6,013 bases of DNA from Bacteroidales bacterium (GTDB taxonomy: Bacteria; Bacteroidota; Bacteroidia; Bacteroidales; UBA4181). The translations under genes were made by a program, and so were the position numbers. Each line of letters starts with the position of its first letter. The first letter of the stretch is position 1. Location of the stretch: positions 1 through 6,013 of the forward strand of contig JAISDP010000185.1 of NCBI GenBank assembly GCA_031264715.1, read 5' to 3'. A model generated the notes under the pieces. The model was not told where the DNA came from. It made no database searches and was given only the letters and a program-made list of their open reading frames with translations. Shown piece after piece: positions 1 to 6,013 of this stretch.

Positions 1-351
1 TTCGACAAGCTTTCGGAACAGCGGGTGTCCGAGCCGAGCCGTGTAATCCGACAGCGGGTGATCGCCGCGCGCAACGTGCAGAAGGAACGTTATGCCGAAT
101 ACCCGGGAATACACTGTAATGCACAGATGAATTCGAAAATGTTGCGGAAGTATTGCACGATTGATGCTGCCGGACACAATATCATGAAAACAGCCATGCA
201 AAGACTTGGCCTTTCGGCACGCGCATACGACCGTATCCTCAAAGTGTCGCGGACCATAGCCGATATGGAAGCATCGCCCGAAATACAGGTGCACCATTTA
301 GCCGAAGCAATACAATACCGGAGCCTCGACCGCGACGGATGGGGAGCGTAG
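1..351 (+). CDS. ComM/YifB-family Mg-chelatase-like AAA+ ATPase, C-terminal fragment
   Basis: This is the 3' end of a gene whose start lies left of the window. Frame 1 is open from the first base and ends in TAG at 349-351, giving 116 residues; full-length family members are about 500 residues, so roughly the last quarter is present. The fragment corresponds to the Mg_chelatase_C domain: the arginine-rich RVIRQRVIAARNVQKERY segment, then CNAQM, then RLGLSARAYDRILKVSRTIA and a closing segment containing LAEAIQYRSLDR. The Walker A and B ATPase motifs would lie upstream and are not seen. In the family, ComM is a hexameric helicase that promotes branch migration during natural transformation; YifB is the same family under an older name. 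The GTG at 25 is an internal valine codon, not a start. The gene may be co-transcribed with the kinase 42 bp downstream. The family call is firm; the transformation role in this organism is inference. Confidence 0.93.
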   Translation, partial: FDKLSEQRVSEPSRVIRQRVIAARNVQKERYAEYPGIHCNAQMNSKMLRKYCTIDAAGHNIMKTAMQRLGLSARAYDRILKVSRTIADMEASPEIQVHHLAEAIQYRSLDRDGWGA

Positions 352-363
352 GCGACAATGTTC

Positions 364-393
364 ATAACGTTATAAACGCTGTAAACGCAAACG
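364..393. promoter_or_regulatory. Short palindrome and AAACG repeats before the kinase start
   Basis: The 42-bp gap before the kinase contains a perfect 10-bp palindrome, ATAACGTTAT, at 364-373. Three AAACG words follow at 374, 383 and 389, the last one touching the start codon. No TAnnTTTG-type promoter box is visible in the gap or in the end of the upstream gene, so the kinase may depend on a promoter further upstream. The palindrome could be an operator half-site pair or chance in an AT-rich gap. This is an observation only; no factor is known to me for it. Confidence 0.2.
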
Positions 394-3300
394 ATGAACG
401 CAAAACACACATTCAGGCGGCGCATGGCACGGATCAGGCGCAGGCTGCACATACCGAACCTGTTTGTGCGGCTTATGGTGACGTTTGTGTGTTTGTTGCT
501 GTTTGCCAAGCTTGTGGAGAGGAATATCCTTTTCCCGAAATTCGATGAACGGCATGCCCAACGGATACAGAACATATTTGCAGAGAAAGAACAAACCCTG
601 CTGCACTATATGGATATGCTGGGACAATGCGTATGGACAGTCGGCAACGATTCGTGTTTCGTAAACTTCCATGGCAAGTATGAGGCCAACCTGAAAAAGC
701 ACGGGCTATACCTGTTCGTATACCGGAATGACACGTTGAAATACTGGTCGACCATGAACGTAGCCGTACCGGAGGCATACTCGTCTTCGGAATTCGACAG
801 GCCGTATGTAAGCCTCGGCGATAACCGGTATGCTTCGGGAAAATACGCCTCATTTGTGAAGAAAGGCGATGGGTACGAAATTGTAGGACTTGCGCTCATT
901 AAAAATATATACACATACGAAAACAAATACCTGAAAATAGCCTTTCAGGAAGATTTCGGGCTGCCGGCCAATGTGAAGATATCCTCGAGACAGGTGGATG
1001 ACGGCTACCCAATTACCGATAGCCGCGACCGGTTCGTATGGTCGTTAATTTTCGACAGTACCTGTACCTACAAATACCAGATTCATGTACCGGCACTGGC
1101 CTACCTGCTGGCCATTATTGTCCTTTTTATGCTGCTGAACAGTGTTTTTAACGTATTACGCACCTCTACCTCCAGGAATATTTATCTCCCGGCGCTTGTA
1201 TTGATACTGGCAGGAGTACGCTATGCCATGCAGCATTGGAAAATCCCCGGAGTTTTCTATGAACTGGAACTTTTCAACCCCATTTATTTTGGTACGGCCT
1301 GGTTTCCATCCTTTGGCGAACTGTGCCTCTGGTGCATCTTCACCTGTTTCTTTGTTTTCGAGCTGTACCGCTACCTGAGGTTTCCGCTTTTTTATGGGCG
1401 CAGGTGGAAATATTTCGCGTACCTCGGCATATCGCTCATGATCGTGATTGTCGGGTTCTTCGGCATGGGTGTTTTGTTGAAATCGCTGGTGATCAACTCG
1501 TCCGATATATTTGAAGGCCCTAACCGGATACTGCTGCTTAACGGATTCAGTTTGCTTGGTTATGCGGTGATCATGCTGTTCCTTGCATCGTTTTGCCTGT
1601 TGCTGGATAAGATGATACTGCTTTGCAAGCAGGAGTTAAATTTTCAACAGTTCCTGATCGCGTATGTTATTATCCTGTCGATAGTGGTTATCGGATGGAG
1701 TATTGCCGGACTGTATGTTAGCCTGGCGTCGGTCTTCTTCCTGACCGTGCTGGTCTTCATGGCAGGAAACTTGCGGCTGAAAAGAACCGTCAAATTCAAG
1801 TACTCGCATTATATTTTATTAATCTTCATATTGACTTTATTCACATCTGTGTATATCAACCGGTACAGTTATGAGAAATACGAAGGACAGAAAAAGATAC
1901 TGGTCACCAACCTGGCGCCTCAGCATGATTTAACGGCCGAGTTCCTGCTCAGGAACATATCGGACCGGATGATAGCGGATACTTCGGCATTAGTGGATGT
2001 GGTTTATAAGGATTATTTCGCAACCACGGATTATCCCAACGTGGTTAACTATATCAAGAAACAGTACTTCTTTTCTTCGTATTGGAACAAGTATCTTATT
2101 CGCGGTTGCTGGGTCAGTTCCGATACAACGAAGTTACTCCTTACCTCTGAACAGCGGAAGGTCAACAGTGTGAGATATTTCAAGAAAATGACCGATGATA
2201 TGGGCACAAAACTGACGCGTTCGGAGTTTTGGCTGATCGACAGGCCGTATGTATCGACGTACCTGGGTTGGTTTCTTGTAACAAAAGAAGGAGAGCCGCC
2301 GTTGCAGCTGTTTATCGAACTTGTGCCCAGCGGCGTTGCTTCGGAGGAAATCGGCTATCCTGAATTATTGCTCGACGACCGCCTGGCCAAAAGCAATAAC
2401 CTGAAAGGCTACTCGTATGCCAAATATGTGAATAACAGGAGGGAAACTCAATACGGAGATTACAAGTACAACCTGGAAGGTGATATTTTTCAAACCGGTG
2501 AGAGCGATTATCATACGGTATATGCCGACGATATGGAACATTTGGTGTATCGTCCCGAAAAAAACAATATGATCGTACTCAGTTCATATTCGCCCAAACC
2601 AGGCGATTTGGTCATCAAATTCTCCTACATCTTCATATTTTTCTTCATTGTTGTATCCGTTTGTTTGCTGATCTTTTACTTACCCGTCATCCGGCGGGGC
2701 TTTCAATGGAATTTCCGCAACAAAATCCAGTACTCCATGATTGCTGTGATGCTGGTTTCGTTGGCAGTGATCGGCGTTTTCACGATTATTTCCGTCAACC
2801 GCCAATACCGGAATAAGAACATTGATATTGTTAATGAGAAAATGAAGGCTATCCATGCGGAGTTGCTGGATGCAATTCTTTTCCAAAGGAATCTGGACGA
2901 TCAAAGCGACGAGAGTAAGGATATGCTTGCCGGCTGGCTGGCTGACTTCCGGCGGCTATTCTTTACGGATATCAACCTGTTTGATGTGCACGGACAGTTG
3001 ATCGCCACTTCGTTGCCCGACATATTCGACAAAGGCCTGGTGGGTCGGCAGATCAGTCCCAACGCTTATATCCAGCTGGCTTTCGGACAACGCGCTTCCA
3101 TCATCGAAAACGAGGAAATTGGCGGATTACATTACATTTCAGCCTACGAACCCTTTGTGGACAACGACAACCGGGTGATTGCCTTCCTGAACCTCCCGTA
3201 TTTCACACAGCAGGATGCCCTCTCCGAGGAGATTTCGAATATTGTGATCGCATTGCTCAATTTCTACATGGTGATTGTCCTGCTCACCGTGATCGTGTCG

Positions 3301-4164
3301 GTGGTGATGAGCAACCAGATCACGCAGCCATTGATGATGTTGCAGGAAAAATTCCGGGATATCAGGTTAGGCGAGAAAAACGAACCGATCCTTTACGAAA
3401 GTCACGACGAGGTGGGCGGCCTGGTCAAAGAATACAACCGGGCGATAGAGGAACTTGCACGAAGCGCGAACCGCCTTGCACGTTCCGAGCGCGAATCGGC
3501 ATGGCGCGAAATGGCCAAGCAGATCGCCCACGAGATCAATAACCCGCTGACACCGATGAAACTTAGCATACAGCATCTCAAACGGGCGTACGACAACAAG
3601 TCGGAACGGTTCGATATGTATATGGAAAAGATATCCCGGTCACTGGTGGAACAGATCGATACGCTGTCGGCCATTGCCACCGAGTTTTCCAACTTTGCCA
3701 AGATGCCCGCAGCGCAGAATGAACTCATCGACCTCATCGACAAGATCAATAATGTGGTGCCGCTTTTTGCCATTGATGATAACAGACGGGCGTTCCACAC
3801 CGATTTCCATGGGCTGGAACGCACCATGATCTGCGCCGACAGGGAGCAAATGTCACGCGTATTCATTAACCTGTTTAAAAATGCGCTCCAGGCAATTCCC
3901 AAAGGCCGGCAGGCCGAAATACACATTGATGTACTGAAGATTAACCGGATCGTTTGGGTGCGCATTAAGGACAACGGCACAGGTATTCCCGCGGAAATGC
4001 AGGAAAAGATCTTCCGTCCGAACTTTACAACCAAGTCAAGCGGCATGGGCGTAGGGCTATCCATCGTGCGCAGCATCATCGAAAGCGCCGGCGGAAGCAT
4101 CAATTTCAAAACGCGTCAAAACGAAGGAACGACATTCATGATCAGTTTACCGTCGGCGGATTAG
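394..4164 (+). CDS. Large NtrY-like membrane sensor histidine kinase with three extracytoplasmic regions
   Basis: The 1256-residue protein is a complete sensor kinase that should autophosphorylate on histidine and pass phosphate to an unidentified response regulator. An Arg-rich N-terminus precedes helix 1 (about 23-41). Extracytoplasmic region 1 spans 42-232. A bundle of about eight helices follows (233-488, with conserved-looking LFNPIYFG near 293-300), then extracytoplasmic region 2 (489-741), helices at 742-763 and 777-799, extracytoplasmic region 3 (801-946), and a last helix at 947-972. HAMP lies at about 973-1024. The DHp H-box AHEINNPLTPMK has phospho-acceptor His1046. HATPase_c has N-box NLFKNA (Asn1163), G1 box DNGTGIP (1193-1199), F-box around FRPNFTTK and G2 GMGVGL (1217-1222). 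All catalytic motifs are intact. The H-box is of NtrY type. Arg/Lys-rich loops fit a twelve-helix, N-in/C-in topology. ATG 394 is the first start after an in-frame TAA at 373-375; ATG 424 is the alternative. No Shine-Dalgarno sequence is visible. The ligand is unknown. Confidence 0.95.
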   Translation: MNAKHTFRRRMARIRRRLHIPNLFVRLMVTFVCLLLFAKLVERNILFPKFDERHAQRIQNIFAEKEQTLLHYMDMLGQCVWTVGNDSCFVNFHGKYEANLKKHGLYLFVYRNDTLKYWSTMNVAVPEAYSSSEFDRPYVSLGDNRYASGKYASFVKKGDGYEIVGLALIKNIYTYENKYLKIAFQEDFGLPANVKISSRQVDDGYPITDSRDRFVWSLIFDSTCTYKYQIHVPALAYLLAIIVLFMLLNSVFNVLRTSTSRNIYLPALVLILAGVRYAMQHWKIPGVFYELELFNPIYFGTAWFPSFGELCLWCIFTCFFVFELYRYLRFPLFYGRRWKYFAYLGISLMIVIVGFFGMGVLLKSLVINSSDIFEGPNRILLLNGFSLLGYAVIMLFLASFCLLLDKMILLCKQELNFQQFLIAYVIILSIVVIGWSIAGLYVSLASVFFLTVLVFMAGNLRLKRTVKFKYSHYILLIFILTLFTSVYINRYSYEKYEGQKKILVTNLAPQHDLTAEFLLRNISDRMIADTSALVDVVYKDYFATTDYPNVVNYIKKQYFFSSYWNKYLIRGCWVSSDTTKLLLTSEQRKVNSVRYFKKMTDDMGTKLTRSEFWLIDRPYVSTYLGWFLVTKEGEPPLQLFIELVPSGVASEEIGYPELLLDDRLAKSNNLKGYSYAKYVNNRRETQYGDYKYNLEGDIFQTGESDYHTVYADDMEHLVYRPEKNNMIVLSSYSPKPGDLVIKFSYIFIFFFIVVSVCLLIFYLPVIRRGFQWNFRNKIQYSMIAVMLVSLAVIGVFTIISVNRQYRNKNIDIVNEKMKAIHAELLDAILFQRNLDDQSDESKDMLAGWLADFRRLFFTDINLFDVHGQLIATSLPDIFDKGLVGRQISPNAYIQLAFGQRASIIENEEIGGLHYISAYEPFVDNDNRVIAFLNLPYFTQQDALSEEISNIVIALLNFYMVIVLLTVIVSVVMSNQITQPLMMLQEKFRDIRLGEKNEPILYESHDEVGGLVKEYNRAIEELARSANRLARSERESAWREMAKQIAHEINNPLTPMKLSIQHLKRAYDNKSERFDMYMEKISRSLVEQIDTLSAIATEFSNFAKMPAAQNELIDLIDKINNVVPLFAIDDNRRAFHTDFHGLERTMICADREQMSRVFINLFKNALQAIPKGRQAEIHIDVLKINRIVWVRIKDNGTGIPAEMQEKIFRPNFTTKSSGMGVGLSIVRSIIESAGGSINFKTRQNEGTTFMISLPSAD

Positions 4165-4191
4165 AGAGGTAAGAACGGGAATGTGCCAGGG

Positions 4192-4842
4192 TTACAAAAG
4201 TCCCGGCAAATCCATTGGATGGTCGATAATGTGCTTTGCCCCGCTTTCGGCAAGTTCCTCTTTTGGGCGGAAACCCCAACCTGCTCCGACAGGATAGAAA
4301 CCTGCTGCAATAGCAGTTTTCATATCTACATCGCTGTCGCCGAGATAGCAGGTGTTCGCCGGCATGATTCCCATCCGTTCGGAAATGTATAATGCTGATG
4401 CAGGGGACGGTTTTCGCGGGAAACGTTCATTGGCGCCCATTACTGCCGCGAACTCCCATTTTTTCAGCAACTCGCTGCATATTTTTTGCGTCAGCGGATC
4501 GGCTTTGTTCGAAAGCACCGCCATCTTGACGTGTTGCGATGATAATGCGTCCAGGAGTTCGGGAATACCATCGTATAACCGTGTCTTGTTGATATAATTC
4601 ACGTTGTATTCGGCAACCATCCGGTCGTGGCAGGCGGCGATCACAGCGTCGGTGCGGGCGCTTTCGGGCAGGCATCGGGCTACCAGGTTCTTGAGCCCGT
4701 TACCTACATAGAAACGGTAGGCATCATATTCGTGTGTGGGGAAACCTTTTTCGGAGAGTACCCGATTCATGTTGTCGGCAATATCTTCAAGCGTATCGGC
4801 CAGCGTCCCGTCAAGGTCAAATATTACAGCGCGATAATTCAT
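4192..4842 (-). CDS. gph: HAD superfamily hydrolase, phosphoglycolate phosphatase type
   Basis: The 216-residue protein is a complete HAD subclass IA phosphatase of usual Gph length. Motif I is FDLDGTLAD with nucleophile Asp9 and general acid/base Asp11. Motif II is VLSNKAD with Ser111. Motif III is the lysine of RKPSP (Lys144). Motif IV is YLGDSDVDM with Asp169 and Asp173 as Mg ligands. The helical cap lies between motifs I and II, about residues 15-90. Gph-type enzymes remove phosphate from 2-phosphoglycolate formed by oxidative damage or DNA repair, but the same fold covers pyrophosphatases (PpaX) and other sugar-phosphate phosphatases, so the substrate is inferred. The ATG at 4840-4842 starts six residues before motif I, as is usual. 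The gene is convergent with the kinase, the stops being 27 bp apart, and divergent from the zinc-ribbon gene. It is a stand-alone transcription unit as far as the window shows. Confidence 0.9.
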   Translation of the reverse strand: MNYRAVIFDLDGTLADTLEDIADNMNRVLSEKGFPTHEYDAYRFYVGNGLKNLVARCLPESARTDAVIAACHDRMVAEYNVNYINKTRLYDGIPELLDALSSQHVKMAVLSNKADPLTQKICSELLKKWEFAAVMGANERFPRKPSPASALYISERMGIMPANTCYLGDSDVDMKTAIAAGFYPVGAGWGFRPKEELAESGAKHIIDHPMDLPGLL

Positions 4843-4933
4843 TTGTGTTCATTTTTCGTTGTCGATAGAATATAACATATTGTGCTGATTACTAACATAT
4901 CTTTCAAATTTTAACGCGTACCGATTGGGGACG

Positions 4934-4941
4934 CAAAAATA
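4934..4941 (-). promoter_or_regulatory. Possible Bacteroidota -7 box for the HAD phosphatase gene
   Basis: Read on the minus strand this is TATTTTTG, an exact match to the Bacteroidota -7 consensus TAnnTTTG. It lies about 90 bp upstream of the phosphatase start codon and points toward it. No good TTTG -33 partner is visible at the expected distance, and the motif is short, so chance is quite possible in this AT-rich stretch. Confidence 0.3.
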
Positions 4942-4969
4942 ATGCCAAAGAATGGAATATTGGCCGTCA

Positions 4970-4993
4970 GTTTGCCAACCGTCAAAGGCAAAC
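4970..4993. promoter_or_regulatory. 7-bp inverted repeat between the two promoter-like boxes
   Basis: GTTTGCC at 4970-4976 is the exact reverse complement of GGCAAAC at 4987-4993, with a 10-bp centre. The dyad sits between the leftward box (4934-4941) and the rightward box (5036-5043) of the divergent gene pair, where an operator could serve both genes. GTCAAA words at 4981 and 5002 are 21 bp apart, about two helical turns. It does not look like a terminator because no T-run follows either arm. A regulatory role is inference. Confidence 0.25.
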
Positions 4994-5035
4994 GCCCAGC
5001 GGTCAAAAACATTTTCACGGGTGATGAAAACCGCT

Positions 5036-5043
5036 TACTTTTG
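5036..5043 (+). promoter_or_regulatory. Bacteroidota-type -7 promoter box for the zinc-ribbon gene
   Basis: TACTTTTG matches the Bacteroidota consensus TAnnTTTG exactly. A weak -33 candidate (a T-run at 5012-5015 rather than TTTG) lies about 20 bp upstream. Transcription would start a few bases after 5043, leaving a leader of roughly 30 nt that is A/T-rich just before ATG 5080, as is common in Bacteroidota. The position argues that the longer upstream reading frame beginning at 4942 is not the real gene start. Confidence 0.5.
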
Positions 5044-5079
5044 CCACGTGTAATGTGTAATTTTAATAAAATAAAGAAA

Positions 5080-5469
5080 ATGGAAGCAAAAATTTGTCAG
5101 AATTGCGGTATGCCGATGAAAACCGCCGAAGAGTTCGGAACAAACAGGGATGGCAGTAGAAACGGGGATTACTGCGTCTATTGTATTAAGGAAGGAGTGT
5201 TTACGCCCAGTTGTCAGAGTTGCGGTATGCCAATGAAAACTGCCGAGGAATTTGGGACGAACAAAGACGGTAGCAGAAACGAAGACTATTGCGTTTATTG
5301 CTTTAAGGACGGGGATTTTACATCTAATCTTACGCTGGATGAAATGATTGCCCACAATATCCAGTATCTGGATGTGTACAATCAGGACGCGGAAGTAAAA
5401 GTAACGAAGGATGAAGCGATGGAACAGTTGAAACAGCATCTTCCCAATTTGAAACGCTGGAAACAATGA
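5080..5469 (+). CDS. Tandem double zinc-ribbon protein
   Basis: The 129-residue protein contains two copies of a putative zinc-ribbon domain (the Zn_ribbon_2-like family with CQ.CGMPM...CVYC). Copy 1 has Cys6, Cys9, Cys32 and Cys35; copy 2 has Cys45, Cys48, Cys71 and Cys74; the period is 39 residues (117 bp). Each copy carries CGMPMKTAEEFGTN and DYCVYC, and all eight presumed metal ligands are present. A C-terminal tail (about 83-129) contains LTLDEMIAHN and ends in LPNLKRWK, which resembles the tail of single-ribbon relatives. Those relatives, as I recall them, are about 80-90 residues with one ribbon, so this gene has gained an extra copy. No signal peptide is present, so it is probably cytosolic. 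The function of the family is not known to me; metal binding is inferred from the cysteines. ATG 5080 is preferred over in-frame ATGs at 4942 and 5053 because the -7 box at 5036-5043 lies just upstream and homologues begin close to the first Cys pair. Confidence 0.88.
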   Translation: MEAKICQNCGMPMKTAEEFGTNRDGSRNGDYCVYCIKEGVFTPSCQSCGMPMKTAEEFGTNKDGSRNEDYCVYCFKDGDFTSNLTLDEMIAHNIQYLDVYNQDAEVKVTKDEAMEQLKQHLPNLKRWKQ

Positions 5470-5500
5470 TACCGGGAAAAAGAAAGTGAAATGAAAAGAA

Positions 5501-5776
5501 TTCGACAAATTCGACGGCTTGCAGACGGCCGTCGGGAACATTTCGACAAATTCGACGGCTTGCAGACGACCGTCGGGAACATTTCGACAAATTCGACGGC
5601 TTGCGGACGACCGTCGGGAACATTTCGACAAATTCGACGGCTTGCGGACGACTGTCGGGAACATTTCGACAAATTCGACGGCTTGCAGACGGCCGTCGGG
5701 AACATTTCGACAAATTCGACAGCTTGCAGACGACCGTCGGGAACATTTCGACAAATTCGACAGCTTGCAGACGGCC
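5501..5776. repeat. 41-bp direct tandem repeat array, six full units plus a 30-bp partial
   Basis: Units start at 5501, 5542, 5583, 5624, 5665 and 5706, each exactly 41 bp; a seventh starts at 5747 and matches for 30 bp before diverging at 5777. Each unit begins TTCGACAAATTCGAC, continues with a GGCTTGC-like core and ends GTCGGGAACAT. No spacers separate the units, so this is not a CRISPR array. Only unit positions 16 (G/A), 23 (A/G), 28 (G/A) and 30 (C/T) vary, all transitions; units 1 and 5 are identical. Within a unit, GACGGC at 13-18 can pair with GCCGTC at 28-33, and TTC at 10-12 with GAA at 36-38 across a GG bulge. The array fills most of the 338-bp gap between the zinc-ribbon stop and the next gene. 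Reading frames through it exist on both strands only because the unit contains no stop; I do not regard them as genes. The rest of the gap (5470-5500 and 5777-5807) shows no promoter or terminator that I can recognise. Confidence 0.97.
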
Positions 5777-5807
5777 ATAATTCCGCCGACATACGCTGCA
5801 AGGTGAG

Positions 5808-6013
5808 ATGAAAGAACAGATACGCAACCTGATTATGTCGCTGGGCACCGACGTCTGCGGCTTTGCCTGCATCGACCGCTTTGCAGATGCTCCGCAGGGA
5901 TACAGTCCGACGGATATTTTTCCCGATTGCCGGTCGGTAATCTCGTTCGGGATAGCCCTTCCCGGAGGACTTGCCAAAGTTCCTTCGCGCCTGATTTACG
6001 GGTATTACAATAC
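5808..6013 (+). CDS. QueG-related (epoxyqueuosine reductase-like) iron-sulfur protein, N-terminal fragment
   Basis: The first 68 codons are present and the gene runs off the right edge. The fragment includes LGTDVCGFACIDRFADAPQG, then SPTDIFPDCRSVISFGIALP and a segment ending RLIYGYYN. This pattern, with an A-D-AP-G-SPTDI.P.C.SVI block near residues 26-46, matches the N-terminal domain of proteins commonly annotated as epoxyqueuosine reductase or 4Fe-4S double-cluster proteins in Bacteroidales and Clostridia. True QueG is a cobalamin-dependent reductase that completes queuosine in tRNA; many shorter relatives of unknown substrate share the fold. The ferredoxin-type cysteines expected in the C-terminal half are outside the window, so the two cannot be told apart. 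The start at 5808 is chosen because the family begins just before this conserved segment; an AGGTGA-like sequence ends one base upstream, too close to be a standard ribosome site. ATG 5835 is the alternative start. The 41-bp array ends 31 bp upstream. Confidence 0.75.
   Translation, partial: MKEQIRNLIMSLGTDVCGFACIDRFADAPQGYSPTDIFPDCRSVISFGIALPGGLAKVPSRLIYGYYN

Noticed and set aside
1..8. TTCGACAA at the window start, resembling the beginning of the 41-bp unit
   Set aside because: It is an 8-bp match inside the ComM coding frame (Phe-Asp-Lys), with no further similarity to the repeat.
3402..4109. A 235-residue minus-strand open frame
   Set aside because: It lies wholly antisense to the kinase DHp and ATPase domains, whose motifs are intact on the plus strand; it shows no recognisable domain.
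4942..5079. N-terminal extension of the zinc-ribbon protein by 46 residues
   Set aside because: The extension has no family resemblance, overlaps the dyad and the -7 box at 5036-5043, and homologues start near the first cysteine pair.
5501..5776. CRISPR array
   Set aside because: The whole 41-bp unit is conserved and units abut; there are no variable spacers and no cas genes in the window.
5491..5808. Phase-variable fusion: loss of one 41-bp unit would put the 5491 frame in register with the QueG-like gene
   Set aside because: The arithmetic works, but an in-frame TAA at 5778-5780 lies between the array and ATG 5808 in that frame, so no fusion protein could form.
5491..5811. A 106-residue gene made of the repeats, starting 22 bp after the zinc-ribbon stop and overlapping the next start as ATGA
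   Set aside because: The unit has no stop in any frame on either strand, so long open frames arise automatically. Because 41 is not a multiple of 3, the frame moves through all three unit frames, giving a 41-residue pseudo-period with no recognisable protein.
5035..5977. Long minus-strand open frames covering the array and its flanks
   Set aside because: They are shadows of the plus-strand zinc-ribbon and QueG-like genes joined by the stop-free repeat; their translations show only the repeat.

Overview
The window looks like a chromosomal segment from a member of the Bacteroidota, most likely Bacteroidales. The main grounds are the very large NtrY-like membrane histidine kinase with Bacteroidota-style sensor regions, the TAnnTTTG-type promoter box ahead of an A-rich leader, the near absence of Shine-Dalgarno sequences, and the family of the double zinc-ribbon protein. 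I cannot place the genus from sequence alone.

Layout, left to right. Positions 1-351 (+) hold the last 116 codons of a ComM/YifB-type AAA+ ATPase. After 42 bp comes a single 1256-residue gene (394-4164, +) for a sensor histidine kinase with about twelve membrane helices, three separate extracytoplasmic regions, HAMP, DHp and HATPase_c domains. No response regulator lies in the window. Only 27 bp separate its stop from the stop of a convergent gene (4192-4842, -) for a HAD phosphatase of the phosphoglycolate phosphatase type. A 237-bp divergent region (4843-5079) carries promoter-like boxes on both strands and a short dyad. It leads into a 129-residue protein (5080-5469, +) made of two near-identical treble-clef-like zinc ribbons plus a helical tail.

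Positions 5470-5807 hold no convincing gene but contain the most unusual feature: six complete 41-bp units and a 30-bp partial seventh in direct tandem, with no spacers. The units differ only by transitions at four sites. At 5808 (+) begins a gene related to epoxyqueuosine reductase (QueG) and similar iron-sulfur reductases, cut off by the window end.

The genes do not form one obvious pathway. ComM concerns DNA uptake and recombination, the kinase concerns envelope signalling, the HAD protein is housekeeping metabolite repair, and the last two are metal proteins. The comM-kinase pair could be one transcript. I see no CRISPR array, insertion sequence, tRNA or rRNA. The candidates for something undescribed are the 41-bp array between the zinc-ribbon and QueG-like genes, and the duplicated zinc ribbon next to it.
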